Source: Sipunculus nudus
Taxonomy: Eukaryota > Annelida > Sipuncula > Golfingiida > Sipunculidae
Assembly (NCBI GenBank): GCA_026874595.1
Contig: CM049318.1
Span: 38,155,956-38,219,955 of the forward strand
Direction: 5' to 3'
Length of the DNA: 64,000 nt
The position numbers were made by a program, and so were the translations under genes. A model generated the notes under the pieces. The model had not been told where the DNA came from. It saw only the letters and a list, made by a program, of their open reading frames with translations, and searched no databases. This document shows, in pieces, positions 24,003 to 34,693 of this stretch (the first letter of the stretch is position 1; every line of letters starts with the position of its first letter).

Positions 24003-26237
24003 TTTTTAGCTCAGCTGACTGTAAGTCATCTGAGCTATAGCGATCACTCTTTGTCCGTCGTCCGTCCGGCCATCCGACCGTCTGTCCGTTAATAAGGCAC
24101 AAATTGTAACCGCTGGACCTGGAATCTTCTTACTTTACATCCAGAGAGGTCCATGAAAAATCTCCTTGGAAACCTGGAATTAAGTCTCTGTTACCCATAT
24201 CCTTCGAGCTACATGGGGACCCAAAGTACCCCCCGGAATAGTCAAAAATTTTCATACAAAAACTTCAATATCTCATTAACTACATCAGTGATGGTCATGA
24301 TTTTTGGCTTTCATATTGATCATGAGATGTTCCATCAGTTGCTGCAGACTGGTGGCGCCACCTGAATTTTTTTTGATTTTTTGCAAATTGTTTTCTCTAT
24401 TTTTGAGATTTTTAAAAATGTGGACATCTGTTAACAGGGCACAAATCGTAAAGACTTGACCTAGAATCTTCATTCTTGACATTCTAAGAGACTTGTGAAG
24501 TCTCCATGGAAACCAGAAATTAGGTCTCTGTTACCCATATCCTTTGAGCTATGGGGCCCCGAAGTACCCCCAAGAATAGTGAAAAATTTCATACAAAAAC
24601 TACAATATCTCATTAACTACATCAATGATGGTCATGATTTTTGGCATACATATTGATCATGAGATGTTCCATCAGTTCCTGCCGACTGGTGGCGCCACCT
24701 GTTTTTTTGATTTTTTACGAATTGTTTTCTCTATTTTTTAGACCTTTAAAGATGTGGTTATCTGTCAACAGGGCACAAATCATAAAGACTTGACCTAGAA
24801 TCTTCATTCTTGATATTCTGAGAGACCTATGAAAAGTCTCCATGGAAACCAGAAATTAGGTCTCTGTTACCCATATCCTTCAAGCTATGGGGCCCCAAAG
24901 TACCAACCAGAATAGTCAAAAATTTAATAAAAAAACTTCAATATCTAATTACCTACATCACTGATAGTCATGATTTTTGGCATACATATTGATCATGAGA
25001 TGTTTCATCAGATTCTGCAGACTGGTGGCGCCACCTTTATTTTTCAAATTTTTACAATTTTTTTTCTCTATATTTGAGACCTTTAAGGATGTAGTTATCT
25101 GTCAACAGGGTTCAATTTGGAGCTAGAACCTTCATTCTTGACACACAGGGAGACCTATGAAAAGTCTCCATGGAAACCAGAAATTAGGTCTCAATTACCC
25201 ATATCCTTTGAGCTATGGGGCCCCAAAGTACCCCCTAGCATAGTGAAAAATTTCATACAAAAACTTCAATATCTCATTAACTACATCACTGATATTCATG
25301 ATTTTTGGCATACATATTGATCATGAGATGTTCCATCAGTTCCTGCAGACTGGTGGCACCACCTATATTTTTCAATTTTTTACGAATTGTTTTCCCTATT
25401 TTTGAGACCTTTAAAAATGTGAACATCTGTTAACAGGGCACAAATTGTAAAGACTGGACCTAGAACCTTCATTCTTGACATTCTGAGAGACCTATGATAA
25501 ATCTCCATGGACACCTGAAATTAGGTCTCTGTTACACATATCCATTAAGCTGTATGGCTCCAAAATACCCCCCAGAATAATGAAAAATTTGATACAAAAA
25601 CTCCAGTATCTCAATAACTACAACACTGATGCTCATGGTTTTTGGCATACATAATGATCATGACATGTTCCATCAGTTTTAGCAGACTGGGTGTGCCACC
25701 TCTATTTTTTTCAATTTTTTATGAATTAATTTATCTATTTTTGAGACCTTTAAAGATGTGGTTATCTGTCAACAGGGTACAAATTGTAACAACTGGACCT
25801 AGAATCTTCATTCTTGTCATGCAAGGAGGCCCATGAAAAGTGTCTGTGAAAACCTGAAATTAGGTCTCTGTTACCCATATCCTTCAAGCTATAGGACTCA
25901 AAAGTATCCCTCAGGATATTGGAAAATTTGATACAAAAGCTGAAGTATCTGAACAACTCATCCAGAGACCACCATGCTTCTTTGCATGGATATTGACCAC
26001 TAAGTGTTTTTATTAGTTTCTGCAGACTGGTGGAGCCACCTGTTTTTTTTAAGTTTATGCATTTTTTTTCTATTTTTGAGATATATTAATACAGACACAA
26101 TCTCAGCCTGTTGGTTAATCTGTTTGATGCTTCAGTTGAATGGTTATATTCTACCATTCAGATGATAAAATTTCCTTATACAAATCTCTTCCCAGTGAGC
26201 TGAGCGTCATGACCCATGGGTCACTTGTTATTACTAG
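24003..26237 (+). mobile_element. Hairpin-ended element with six ~336-bp central tandem units
   Basis: The left end has a hairpin at 24008-24036 (AGCTCAG ... CTGAGCT), then the GTCCGTCGTCCGTC motif common in mollusc repeats. Six units follow, anchored on GGTGGCGCCACC or variants at 24351, 24688, 25024, 25352, 25689 and 26029 (spacing 337, 336, 328, 337, 340). Each contains GGTCTCTGTTACCCATATCC, GATCATGAGATGTTCCATCA and related blocks. The right end has the palindrome TGACCCATGGGTCA (26210-26223), and CTAG lies at 26234-26237. The 5-prime hairpin, tandem core and 3-prime hairpin suggest a rolling-circle (Helitron-like) non-autonomous element. No protein is encoded. Confidence 0.7.
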
Positions 26238-29200
26238 TGAACACCTAATGTGGATTGAAAACTGTTTAAAACAGCTTTAAGTATTTGCTGTGTGAAAGGG
26301 GGATTAGTCTTTGTTCTTTTTCTTCTTCATCTCAGACTTTAAGTTGTCAATTTGGTCCATATTATTAACTGATACCTATTTACCAGTAATCATTGTTGGT
26401 AAGTAAGTGAAGGGTTTAATGGGACTTTTTTTCTCATCAACAGGCTAGTCTGTTGTACATTCAGTTACATGGTCAGTAAGTTGTAAATGAAACAACATTA
26501 ACATTATGTTTTGGATACAGCCCAATTTGTAGGTAAATGTCGCCTGACTCTCGGATGCATTTCTGCAGTGATGCATCAATTAATGCATGAGGGGACACAG
26601 GTGAGAGGCTTTACCTGTCTTCATTCACGTGCTCAGGTATGCGGAGCACGTGATATGTTGACACTGTCTTGTGATTCAGTGGTTTTATGTGTGGTGATCA
26701 TGATGCAGAAAAAAATCTTTGTGATTATTAAGTGTGAAAAAATAGGAGGTAATTTGACATGATTGAGTCATGCTTTGTGTGTTTTTTGCTTGAGCAAAAT
26801 TGCAACTGAGTTACGGTGCACCACTATAAACTTCACACACACTTTGATTTCAGATAATTAGGTCTTTGGATTATATCAGATTAATACCACTTGACCATTG
26901 TGTATGAATGAGGCAAAGCAAGAAAATGATGAAATGAAAGAAAAAATGGCAGAAAAAAAGGAAGAAGCAGATGTATACTGAGAGATAGAAAGAGATCTAA
27001 AGAGAGAAAATGATGAAGTGAAATTAAATGAAAAAAAAAAATAAAAAAAGCGTCCAATATGGGGACACCAACCCTGCTTGGAAGATAGTGTTCAAACTTA
27101 GTGCCATGGAATGTTATTCCTGGGAACATTTTTACTGAAAATATTTTGAAAAAAAGCCTGGACATTGTGGTATATTGCTGTCCTAGACTCTAAACATGCC
27201 AAACAACAACCATGCCCCCCCCCCCCCCACCAATGATGTATGTTGGCTCACTGACGCCTTGCAAGGAAATGGCACATGGAGTGAAGTTATTGTCCTCTGT
27301 GACTTCATGACTTGCACTCGAAAGATCCCATATCATCATATGCTTTGTCCTAGTGTAAACATAAAAAGTTTTCGTAGCACGTATTAAAACCACATAAAAC
27401 ACTCATTCTGGGATTATTTATGAACTTCTTGGTTATTTTCACAATATCAATCTTTATGATAAAATTCAGTAACATCCTAATACTGTTTTCTAGGTGTCTT
27501 GCAGACACACATGTACACTGAATTGAGTGAAGATAATAACCTTCCCTTCGCGCAAGTTAAAAATGAGAGATAAAAAGGGAAAAAACTGAGGTTTTATATG
27601 AGAGAGAGAGAGCATATTGATGCTTATATAAATATAAAGTCATGGAGATTATCCAAGGATTGAGATTGAGATTGAGAGAGAGAGAGAGAGAGAGAGAGCA
27701 AAAGAAAAAAAAGGGAACAGAAGAGAAACAGATGAACAAAAAATTACCATAATTTTGACAGGCAGCCTTAAACAAAGAGGCAGTCAGCAATGTTATTGAC
27801 ATGGTCTTAAAAAGTTCTCTGTTAACATGGGTAGTCCTATTACATTGACAATAATTGACATGTGTCACTTTATGGTTGTTTGACAAGGAATTTTGCATTA
27901 AAATTTTGTTTTCATGAGTGTCTCATAATTTAACACCATTTGTCAATAAACTGATTAATAAAGATGAGCTAGTAACACTATGTCAATAACAATTACGTTA
28001 ATCTGAAGTGCCCCTTATGACCGTCTCATTTGCCATATTTATTTATATCATGAGAGTTTAACAAAAAAAAAAGTAAACAAAATTTAGTTGTTACATAAAG
28101 AGGTTATATGACCAAGGTTGTTTCAGTTCACCTGCACTGGTAGCTAGCAAGGTGTGTATTTATGGATGTTTACAGCAGGCATCGGGCCATGTGACTGTGG
28201 CATGTTTGCAGTAGGCACACAGTGGTGGCACATATTCAGTAAGCATGCATCTTTAGTGACATCACAGTAGTGTGTGTAAAGGACCTGAATCGTCACGATC
28301 ACATGACTTGGCGAACCTGTCGGTACCATACACCTTACAGATCTATCTGTTTAATAACACTGTACCTGGTCACCTGGCCTTAAACACATTTCTGAGTTTA
28401 TTGTCCCCAGCTTCCTTAGAATGGGGGACATTGATTTGGATTTGTCTATCTGTAAGAAAATGACCATTCATTAATACAAATGATTAATTGGCGAACCACC
28501 TGAAGGAGTGCTTGAGGTATTACCAATGCTTTTTTTCTAGCTCACAGAGCTCACCTTTGATCCAACCACAGAATTTTGAACCATGACCCATATTTTCTGT
28601 GGGGCACACAGCAAAGTATGAATAAGATTCTGGTGTAGGTGTGTGGTCTTTGACTGCTCTAGTTGTGTTTCATTTCAGTTATTTAGAAGCATATAAAATT
28701 GAGGACATCCTGGCAGGGTGAGCTCATTATTTGCAGCCAGTGTTTTTGGCTTTCCGTCTTCTCCAAAGGCTACTAGCTTTATCAATCATCCTTTCCTGAT
28801 ACTCATTAGTATCCAAGCTAGGATGATTTATCTTTAACTTTTGGATGTTTTGGACCATCAGTTTCGTCAAAATATTTTACCTCCTCATTATCTTTTTACA
28901 GCTTGTCTTTCTTTTCTGAATTCTTATCACTTAATCATGAGATTTTCATTTTTATGACGGATGAACTTTTCAGATTAAAGCAAACTTTAGTATGTTTTGT
29001 AATATTAATTTTCCTGTGTTTCTGGCATATATTAGCCACTAATAATAGTTGATAAGTAACCTTATTTATGCCATATTGGACATAAATCATAAGGGAACAA
29101 CAGGGGCACAGTAAGGCTTCATGTTGAAGTTGTAGAAAATTTAAAGAATAGTTTGACATATTCAAGATTCAAAACAAGCAAGTTCTATTTGGTAGTACAT

Positions 29201-30739
29201 TTAACTAGAGTTAATGTGAAATTCAAGCCTTAAACTTCATTACAGGTGTGCTATAAATTTGCCTAATGAGTTTGTCATAATAAGGTTTATAGTGTTATGA
29301 TTCACATCACCCTTTGCAAATTAATTCTGCATTACAACAGCTGGTGTAAAAGCAAGCTTTCCCTGTAGTGAGTGGAATCCAAATTAATCCATATAAAACA
29401 TCAGTTCTATTCTTGAGGGACATTTTTATTTTATCTTAAAAAATATCAGAGTATATGTCTGAAATGTCTTTAATGTCTTAAAATCACAGTAAAATTACTC
29501 TTTGTAAAATTTAAAGAAGAGTCCACAATTTTATATTTATATAATCTCTTCATATATGTTTAAAGGGAAATTAATGACACAAATTGTCAATCATTATTTG
29601 AAAAGATCAGCTGCCACTCCTTTAAAAGTATATTTTAAAAAGTGAATTAAGTAATCACTAAATGTAACAACACCTCAGTGTTAATTATTTTTGGGCCAGT
29701 CAGTGGATCATATCAAATATTGGTAATTATCTTCATAATCATATAATTTAGTCATTCATAAAAAAATGATCACCAACCCAGCCATGAGACTGGCCTTTCA
29801 CTGTGACCACAAGTACATATTTGGTCACCATTCAGTGCTGACATTTAAAAATAGCCACCATCTACAGTGATAGTATACACAAAGTACCTGTGTTGTTTAT
29901 TGGTTGTAATGACAATGCACAATACTTTATTATTAACATAATTTGTTGAGTCATTATGTGGTCAGGGGCCTCAATTACTTGTGTGCTCAATTGTAAAATT
30001 GGGAGCAGATCCTGAAACGGAAAACTTAGTTTAATACTATGCCACTGCAGTTAGAGTCAATGGAAATGGTAAACAGCAGAATAAGTTTAATAGCTTTTGG
30101 AGGTACATTATTAAAAGATCCTTGATGGCTGTTTCATCTCTTTAAATCATCTGTATCATGATTGGTGGTGGCACTCAACCGTTGTTACACAACTCCTTCA
30201 TGGCCACGCCTCAGAGATGCCTGTTTTTTGTCCTAAAAGTGTCTAGAATGATGCCATGTGTGTCCCAAGGTTTACCATTTTCAGTATTTTTCTATAAGTC
30301 CTGAGAAATTTTACATTATTTCCTGGAGGGGTTATCGCTGAGTCATCTATCAGAATCAACGTCAGTGTATCCAGCAGTTGAACATCTGTCGTATTTGGAG
30401 TGAGAGAGGTCTAGCTTCAAGTGCCAAATAATGAAGGGTATTGTGTTAGTCAGTGGCATAGTTATTTGTGGCATGTGGAAATGACAGATTTCATAACATG
30501 TACTGGCACAGCAACATGCATATTTTCTACGTGTCCCTCGGGGGATACCATTTGGAACTAGCAAAATCTCTACTTGTAGTGATTAATTTTGCCAGATATG
30601 CATTACCCCTGCTGGATCCATGCATAAGGAATTTCACATTATTTATATAGTCAATACCGATTTTTATCTGCATGCCAGATCCACAATCTGTACATGAGGA
30701 TTCTTAACTTTATACATATAACTATGACTGTCACTATAG
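26238..30739. other. Intron 1 segment: microsatellites, no gene seen
   Basis: Contains GA tracts at about 27600-27612 and 27673-27700, a C13 run near 27217-27229 and A-rich stretches near 27030. No SINE, RNA gene or credible ORF was identified. Confidence 0.5.
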
Positions 30740-31194
30740 TAGGGTTGGAATGATAACACTTTTCTATATCCTGATAATGAAATAAAATTTATTGAGTTAT
30801 ATCATGGTATAGTAATATAAGTATCTGGCAAGAGTATTCCAGCATTTGTCGCCATATCACAAATGTCAGTGCTATCTGCCATGTCTGATTACAAATCAGC
30901 AAATCGCTAGTTTTCAGAGAATGTGATTCTGTCGGTTTGTCCACCACTGTCATTTTGAACATACCCATATTAAAATATAAGTTACCCTTGAAAAAATATG
31001 ATTTTCTGAACACAGAAAGACCCTTGTGATGTCATAATCTTTTGGTATTAACCCTAAAAGGGTATGTGTTTGTTCCAAAGCTGTGGACTAATAAGCATAT
31101 CATGATATCATGATAACAGGGAAGTTAACGATACAATTATTGCAGCTGTCAGATATCGTGATAATCCCAGGTATTGGTTATGGTCCCAACCCTA
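30740..31194. mobile_element. hAT-like non-autonomous element, 455 bp
   Basis: The ends TAGGGTTGGAATGATAAC (from 30740) and GGTTATGGTCCCAACCCTA (to 31194) are imperfect inverted repeats. The flanks TCACTATAG (left) and TCATATAG (right) could be an 8-bp target duplication with one indel. The interior contains ATATCATGATATCATGAT palindromes. Assignment to hAT is tentative. Confidence 0.5.
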
Positions 31195-31274
31195 TCATAT
31201 AGTGAGCTGATGGGTGTTAGTTACCTTGTATATTTAATCCAGGGTGGCAGTACCAGAAAGAGCAGGACATTGTC

Positions 31275-31492
31275 TTCAGACACTGTCTGATTCATATTTA
31301 ATGTACATGATACCTGTTACAGATGCCAACTACAACAATGGCACCGTCAGCACAGTCTGATTCATATTTAATGTACATGCTACCTGTTACAGATGCTACC
31401 TGCAACAGCAGTACCGTCAGCACAGTCTTATTCATATTTAATGTATATGTTACCTGTTACAGATGCTACCTACAACATCGGTACCGTCAGCC
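31275..31492 (+). repeat. 70-bp unit triplicated across the exon 2 splice acceptor
   Basis: TACCTGTTACAG occurs with its AG at 31321-31322, 31391-31392 and 31461-31462, exactly 70 bp apart. Each is followed by a variant of ATGCTACCTACAACA...ACCGTCAGC. The last AG is the acceptor used in my model. The first two copies have the same intronic TTCATATTTAATGTACATG upstream, so complete acceptors were copied. Confidence 0.92.
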
Positions 31493-31602
31493 ACGAGGGA
31501 TTCTCATCATGTTCTGTCAAGCTGCTCAGTAGACATCGACGGCAAGCTGTCGATAATACAACTACACCGTCCACACCTACAGCCGGTCCAGATATTTTAG
31601 AG
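31463..31602 (+). CDS. PLXDC-like gene, exon 2: furin-like site and Thr/Pro linker
   Basis: Acceptor CCTGTTACAG|AT and donor GAG|GTATGA enclose 140 nt. The first two bases complete the split codon from exon 1, and 46 residues follow in phase (about 30-75). Residues 52-55 are RHRR (31531-31542), matching the R-X-K/R-R furin motif. They are followed by QAVDNTTTPSTPTAGP, a Thr/Pro-rich low-complexity linker. From memory, vertebrate PLXDC2 has RWKR followed shortly by KAVDTN at the same place, which supports the call. The later AG at 31490 would give the wrong phase. Two further copies of the acceptor and the first part of the exon lie exactly 70 and 140 bp upstream. The linker itself is not diagnostic of any family. 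Confidence 0.6.
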
Positions 31603-32131
31603 GTATGACAGATCATTGCAGAAAATGTACAGGTGTGATAAATCAATGAAGATATTGTATAGGTACAGTTTGTAATGTTCAGTGTTCCAGACATTTATAG
31701 GTTCAACATATATTTGTCTAGACATGCACAAGCAAGAAACTGTATATATACCCATTGTAACAGATATCAGTTCAATTATTTTCTTGGTACAAAAAGTCTG
31801 ATTTTATGGTGCCCTTTACTGCATGCATAGTGAAGGAAGCATTTATTTGCTTATCATAAGGTTTTAGTTGCAAACATAATTATTAATAGCCTGACAACTC
31901 TGTTATGTTGCCCCAGGTCAGGAAGTCTAATATAGAGAAATGAACCGTAGATCTCTTAGTTGTATCACCCAGTGTGGGTGATCCTAAAACACAGTATGAC
32001 ACACCTTTAAGTACATATAAAAGCAGCTGGTACAATTAACGATCAGGATAGACCTGCACCAGCTCAGAGGGTCATATACAACCTGACTGCCAGCATTCAA
32101 TGAAACCCTGGCTGTATGGATCCATATATAG
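31603..32131 (+). other. Intron 2 (529 bp in this model)
   Basis: Begins GTATGA and ends ATATATAG. No repeat family was recognised. Length depends on the acceptor chosen for the micro-exon. Confidence 0.5.
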
Positions 32132-32174
32132 GCTGCTGTCAAGACTCAGACTCCCTACTATGTAAAGCTATTCC
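32132..32174 (+). CDS. PLXDC-like gene, exon 3: 43-nt micro-exon (TPYYVKLF)
   Basis: Exons 2 and 4 cannot join directly: exon 2 ends in phase 0 and exon 4 needs one preceding base. A short open stretch here supplies both. It follows ATATATAG, opens in phase 0, reads AAVKTQTPYYVKLF, and ends at C|GTAAAG leaving the one base needed (C+TG = Leu). The joined text TQTPYYVKLFLGEDGSSSW aligns with the vertebrate PLXDC2 segment around TDHNYYISRIYG and the following LW (human from memory), sharing the YY pair and spacing. The acceptor has a poor pyrimidine tract. AGs at 32143 and 32149 are also phase-compatible and would drop four or six residues. An identical GTAAAG donor at 32162 would break the phase. 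Confidence 0.5.
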
Positions 32175-32858
32175 GTAAAGACATTCAGTGACCTATGTCT
32201 GCATGGATCATCTCCTCATGGTTGGGGTAATGTTATAAGTCCTGGAAATGATGCAGATAATAAACGGAAATGTCTGCTGGAATGTCAGGGCTTTCTCTAG
32301 AATCTGAATGTGACCATTTCTCAAACTTTTTGATTTGATATTAGTCTGTCCCACCAAGCTTTGACTGCCAAAGTTTGGAGAATTTTTCATTAAGTCTTTT
32401 TCACTAAGTCAGTTGATATTGAAAACACTTGCTTATCACTATCAGTTACTAAATTACATTCTCCAAAAATAATTAAGAAAGAAACCAATATGATCAGATT
32501 CATTCTAAATTAAATTGCATTTGAATTTAAGTTAGAGGGATATTGTGAGAATTGAAATTGAATTGAATTGTATAAAAGATAAAAAAAATCAAATGGAGCC
32601 AAGGTTAGTTCTAATTAAATTTTTTGATCAATTCTGATTCAAATTTTGAATTAAATTGGAATTAAGGTGAAATTGTTTGAATTTGGAATTAAATTAGAGC
32701 TGATTAAAAGTAAGAAGAAATCTATTACAAATGTATTGGAATTAAATTGTAATTAGAAATTTACAGGCTCAGATGAACTGAGCTGAACTGAATTTTCCTA
32801 AAGTCTGCTCAGCAGGGGCTACTCTTGTCTTGCAGATCAGCAATGCACTCAAACATAG

Positions 32859-33947
32859 ATACCGTATTGATTCCAATTTAGCGATCCCTCTTATTTCTCG
32901 ACCCCAAAAAATATTTTGAAAGCATAATTTCTAAAATGACTCTAATTTTGCGACTGCCGACGATGTTTTCTGTCGACGATGTTAGGGTGAAATGCCTCCG
33001 TCTCTCATGGGCACCGCAGTTTGTATCTGACTAGATTCTTATTACACTGAGCATTCAAATCAAACTTGTTTCCAATAAAATTTTTGAAGAAACAAAGATG
33101 CGTATATCATAATATACAAACATGATAAAGCGTTCAAGATCCAAATGGGTGTCCGTGACGAAGCATGTGTACCATTCCTGGTACGCACGTGCCTTATGTG
33201 CAATTCATGTGGGATCTTTAGCAATAATATTTACAAGGTACAGGAAAGCACGCGTGGTGGTACAACTGTCACGCAGGTGGAAAAGTCATCTTAGTTAAGT
33301 TTAAATGACCCCGGTTAGCTTTTGGATGGGTGACCGCGCGTACCAAACAGGGCCCGATCGAGGGCACGGGAGCTAGGACCATTTCCGGTCATATATATTT
33401 TAACATGCCTTTACCTTCCTATATTTATTACGTATAATACAAATAAAAGTTATCTGATAATAGGCAGTTATTTTTTATAAAGTCTTCTTCCAACGTGGTG
33501 CAGCTGCTTGTCCCTTTTTGGACCGCCGATATCGCCGCCTGGTGGGTTAACTTGAAACAACTGGTAGTTACATGAGTTGCCGTCTATGTCAAGTGATCGT
33601 ACCTATACGCGAAGTACTGATCATTTGGTAAAGTGATTGAGCTCAGTTTGTTTAATCATTTGCGGACTCCGTATAATTCATGTGACGGTTGGAAGCCCCT
33701 TTGTAGGAAATACTGTTCAGCTAACAAAACAAACTTATAAACGACCAAATTATCACTCAATTCATATGACCGCTCGAGTGTCAGAGTGGCTCTGCGTATC
33801 TACGGAAGGTTATCAAACAGCATGCCTCTAAAATCTCGACCACCGCAAATTCTGCAGGAAGAAAATTTTCAAATATCCTTCATTATCTCGACTTCTGAGA
33901 AAATTAATTATTTTTAGGTGGTTGCCAAATTAAAATAAATACGGTAT
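32859..33947. mobile_element. Non-autonomous DNA element with ATACCGTATT ends
   Basis: Perfect 10-bp inverted ends ATACCGTATT (32859-32868) and AATACGGTAT (33938-33947) extend imperfectly inward (CCAATTTAGCGATC versus TTAATTTGGCAACC). CTCGAC-type words recur near both ends. The interior includes a 5S-rRNA-like segment. No transposase ORF. The superfamily is not assigned and a target duplication is not clear. Confidence 0.6.
33293..33345 (+). pseudogene. 5S rRNA-like fragment (internal control region)
   Basis: GTTAAG (33293-33298), then CCCCGGTTAG, then TTGGATGGGTGACCGC resemble the box A, intermediate element and box C region of animal 5S rRNA (GTTAAG, CCCGGTTAG, CTTGGATGGGTGACCGC). The spacing between the first two blocks is altered and neither the 5' nor the 3' part of 5S is recognisable. 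It is therefore a 5S-derived module rather than a gene. Confidence 0.6.
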
Positions 33948-34592
33948 ATGTAAAATGGATATCACAACTGGAATATGTTGAGCAGCAGAAATGTTGTTTG
34001 ATCTCTGATACTGAATTTGCATGTGTATCCTCACACATGCCAATTGGATTGTCTGTATTAAAACATGGCTTTTTTCCAAATTAGGAATTAAATATGAATA
34101 GAAATTAACTGAATTGAATTGGCATTAATATTTTTCCAACACATTGAGTTTAATTTAATTAAAGTTTCATAAAATTGGTTTACTTGGAATTCTAGAATAA
34201 TTGACAAATAAATTAAAATTAAGTGATGCAATTAATTACAATTATATATTTAGAAACTGTTTGTGAAGCATTTTCACAGCATTTAAGTGAAATAAACTCG
34301 TGTTATACCAGCTGCATGTGAAATGAACCATTTTCTCTCAAGTAAAAGTGAAAATATTGAAAAAGTATTTACAAATGTACATACATTTTGTATACTTATT
34401 TTTAAATTATCACTGTGTTCTCTTGAACATAAACTCCCATAGCTGCTCTTTTGCTCATCATAATCAAACTGTTTATTTTTGCATCAATTGCAACTTATAC
34501 GGTGCCATGTTTATTTTATCACAGATGTTTGTACATGTATGTGTGTGTTTACTTTTAGAATAATCACAAATATTACACATCGCATCTCTTAG

Positions 34593-34693
34593 TGGGTGAG
34601 GATGGCAGCAGCTCGTGGGTAGATTTGGATCGGATGGAGAGAGGAACGAAACAGACCCACGGGACTCTGTCCAACAGCCACAAGACAGCAGCG
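34593..34693 (+). CDS. PLXDC-like gene, exon 4: WVDLD and LSNSHKTAA motifs
   Basis: Acceptor CGCATCTCTTAG and donor GCG|GTGAGT enclose 101 nt. The first two bases (TG) complete a split Leu codon, then 33 residues follow (about 91-123). GEDGSSSWVDLDRMERG matches the family motif W-V-N/D-I/L-D-x-M-E, and GTLSNSHKTAA matches the family motif LSNTHRQAA. This is the ectodomain stretch just before the conserved FPFYGH block. The exon ends in phase 0, as exon 5 requires. A reading frame that starts inside this exon at 34615 and runs to 34950 through the intron is a shadow. I consider this exon secure on motif and splice evidence together. Confidence 0.88.

Larger units (their letters stand above)
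32175..34592 (+). other. Intron 3 (about 2.4 kb)
   Basis: Holds the inverted-repeat element at 32859-33947. On both sides of it (about 32500-32770 and 34080-34250) AATTGAATT/AATTAAATT words recur, which makes cryptically simple flanks. Confidence 0.55.

Noticed and set aside
31491-31602. Alternative exon 2 start after the AG at 31490
   Set aside because: It gives a phase incompatible with exon 1, and its pyrimidine tract is weaker than that of the acceptor at 31462.
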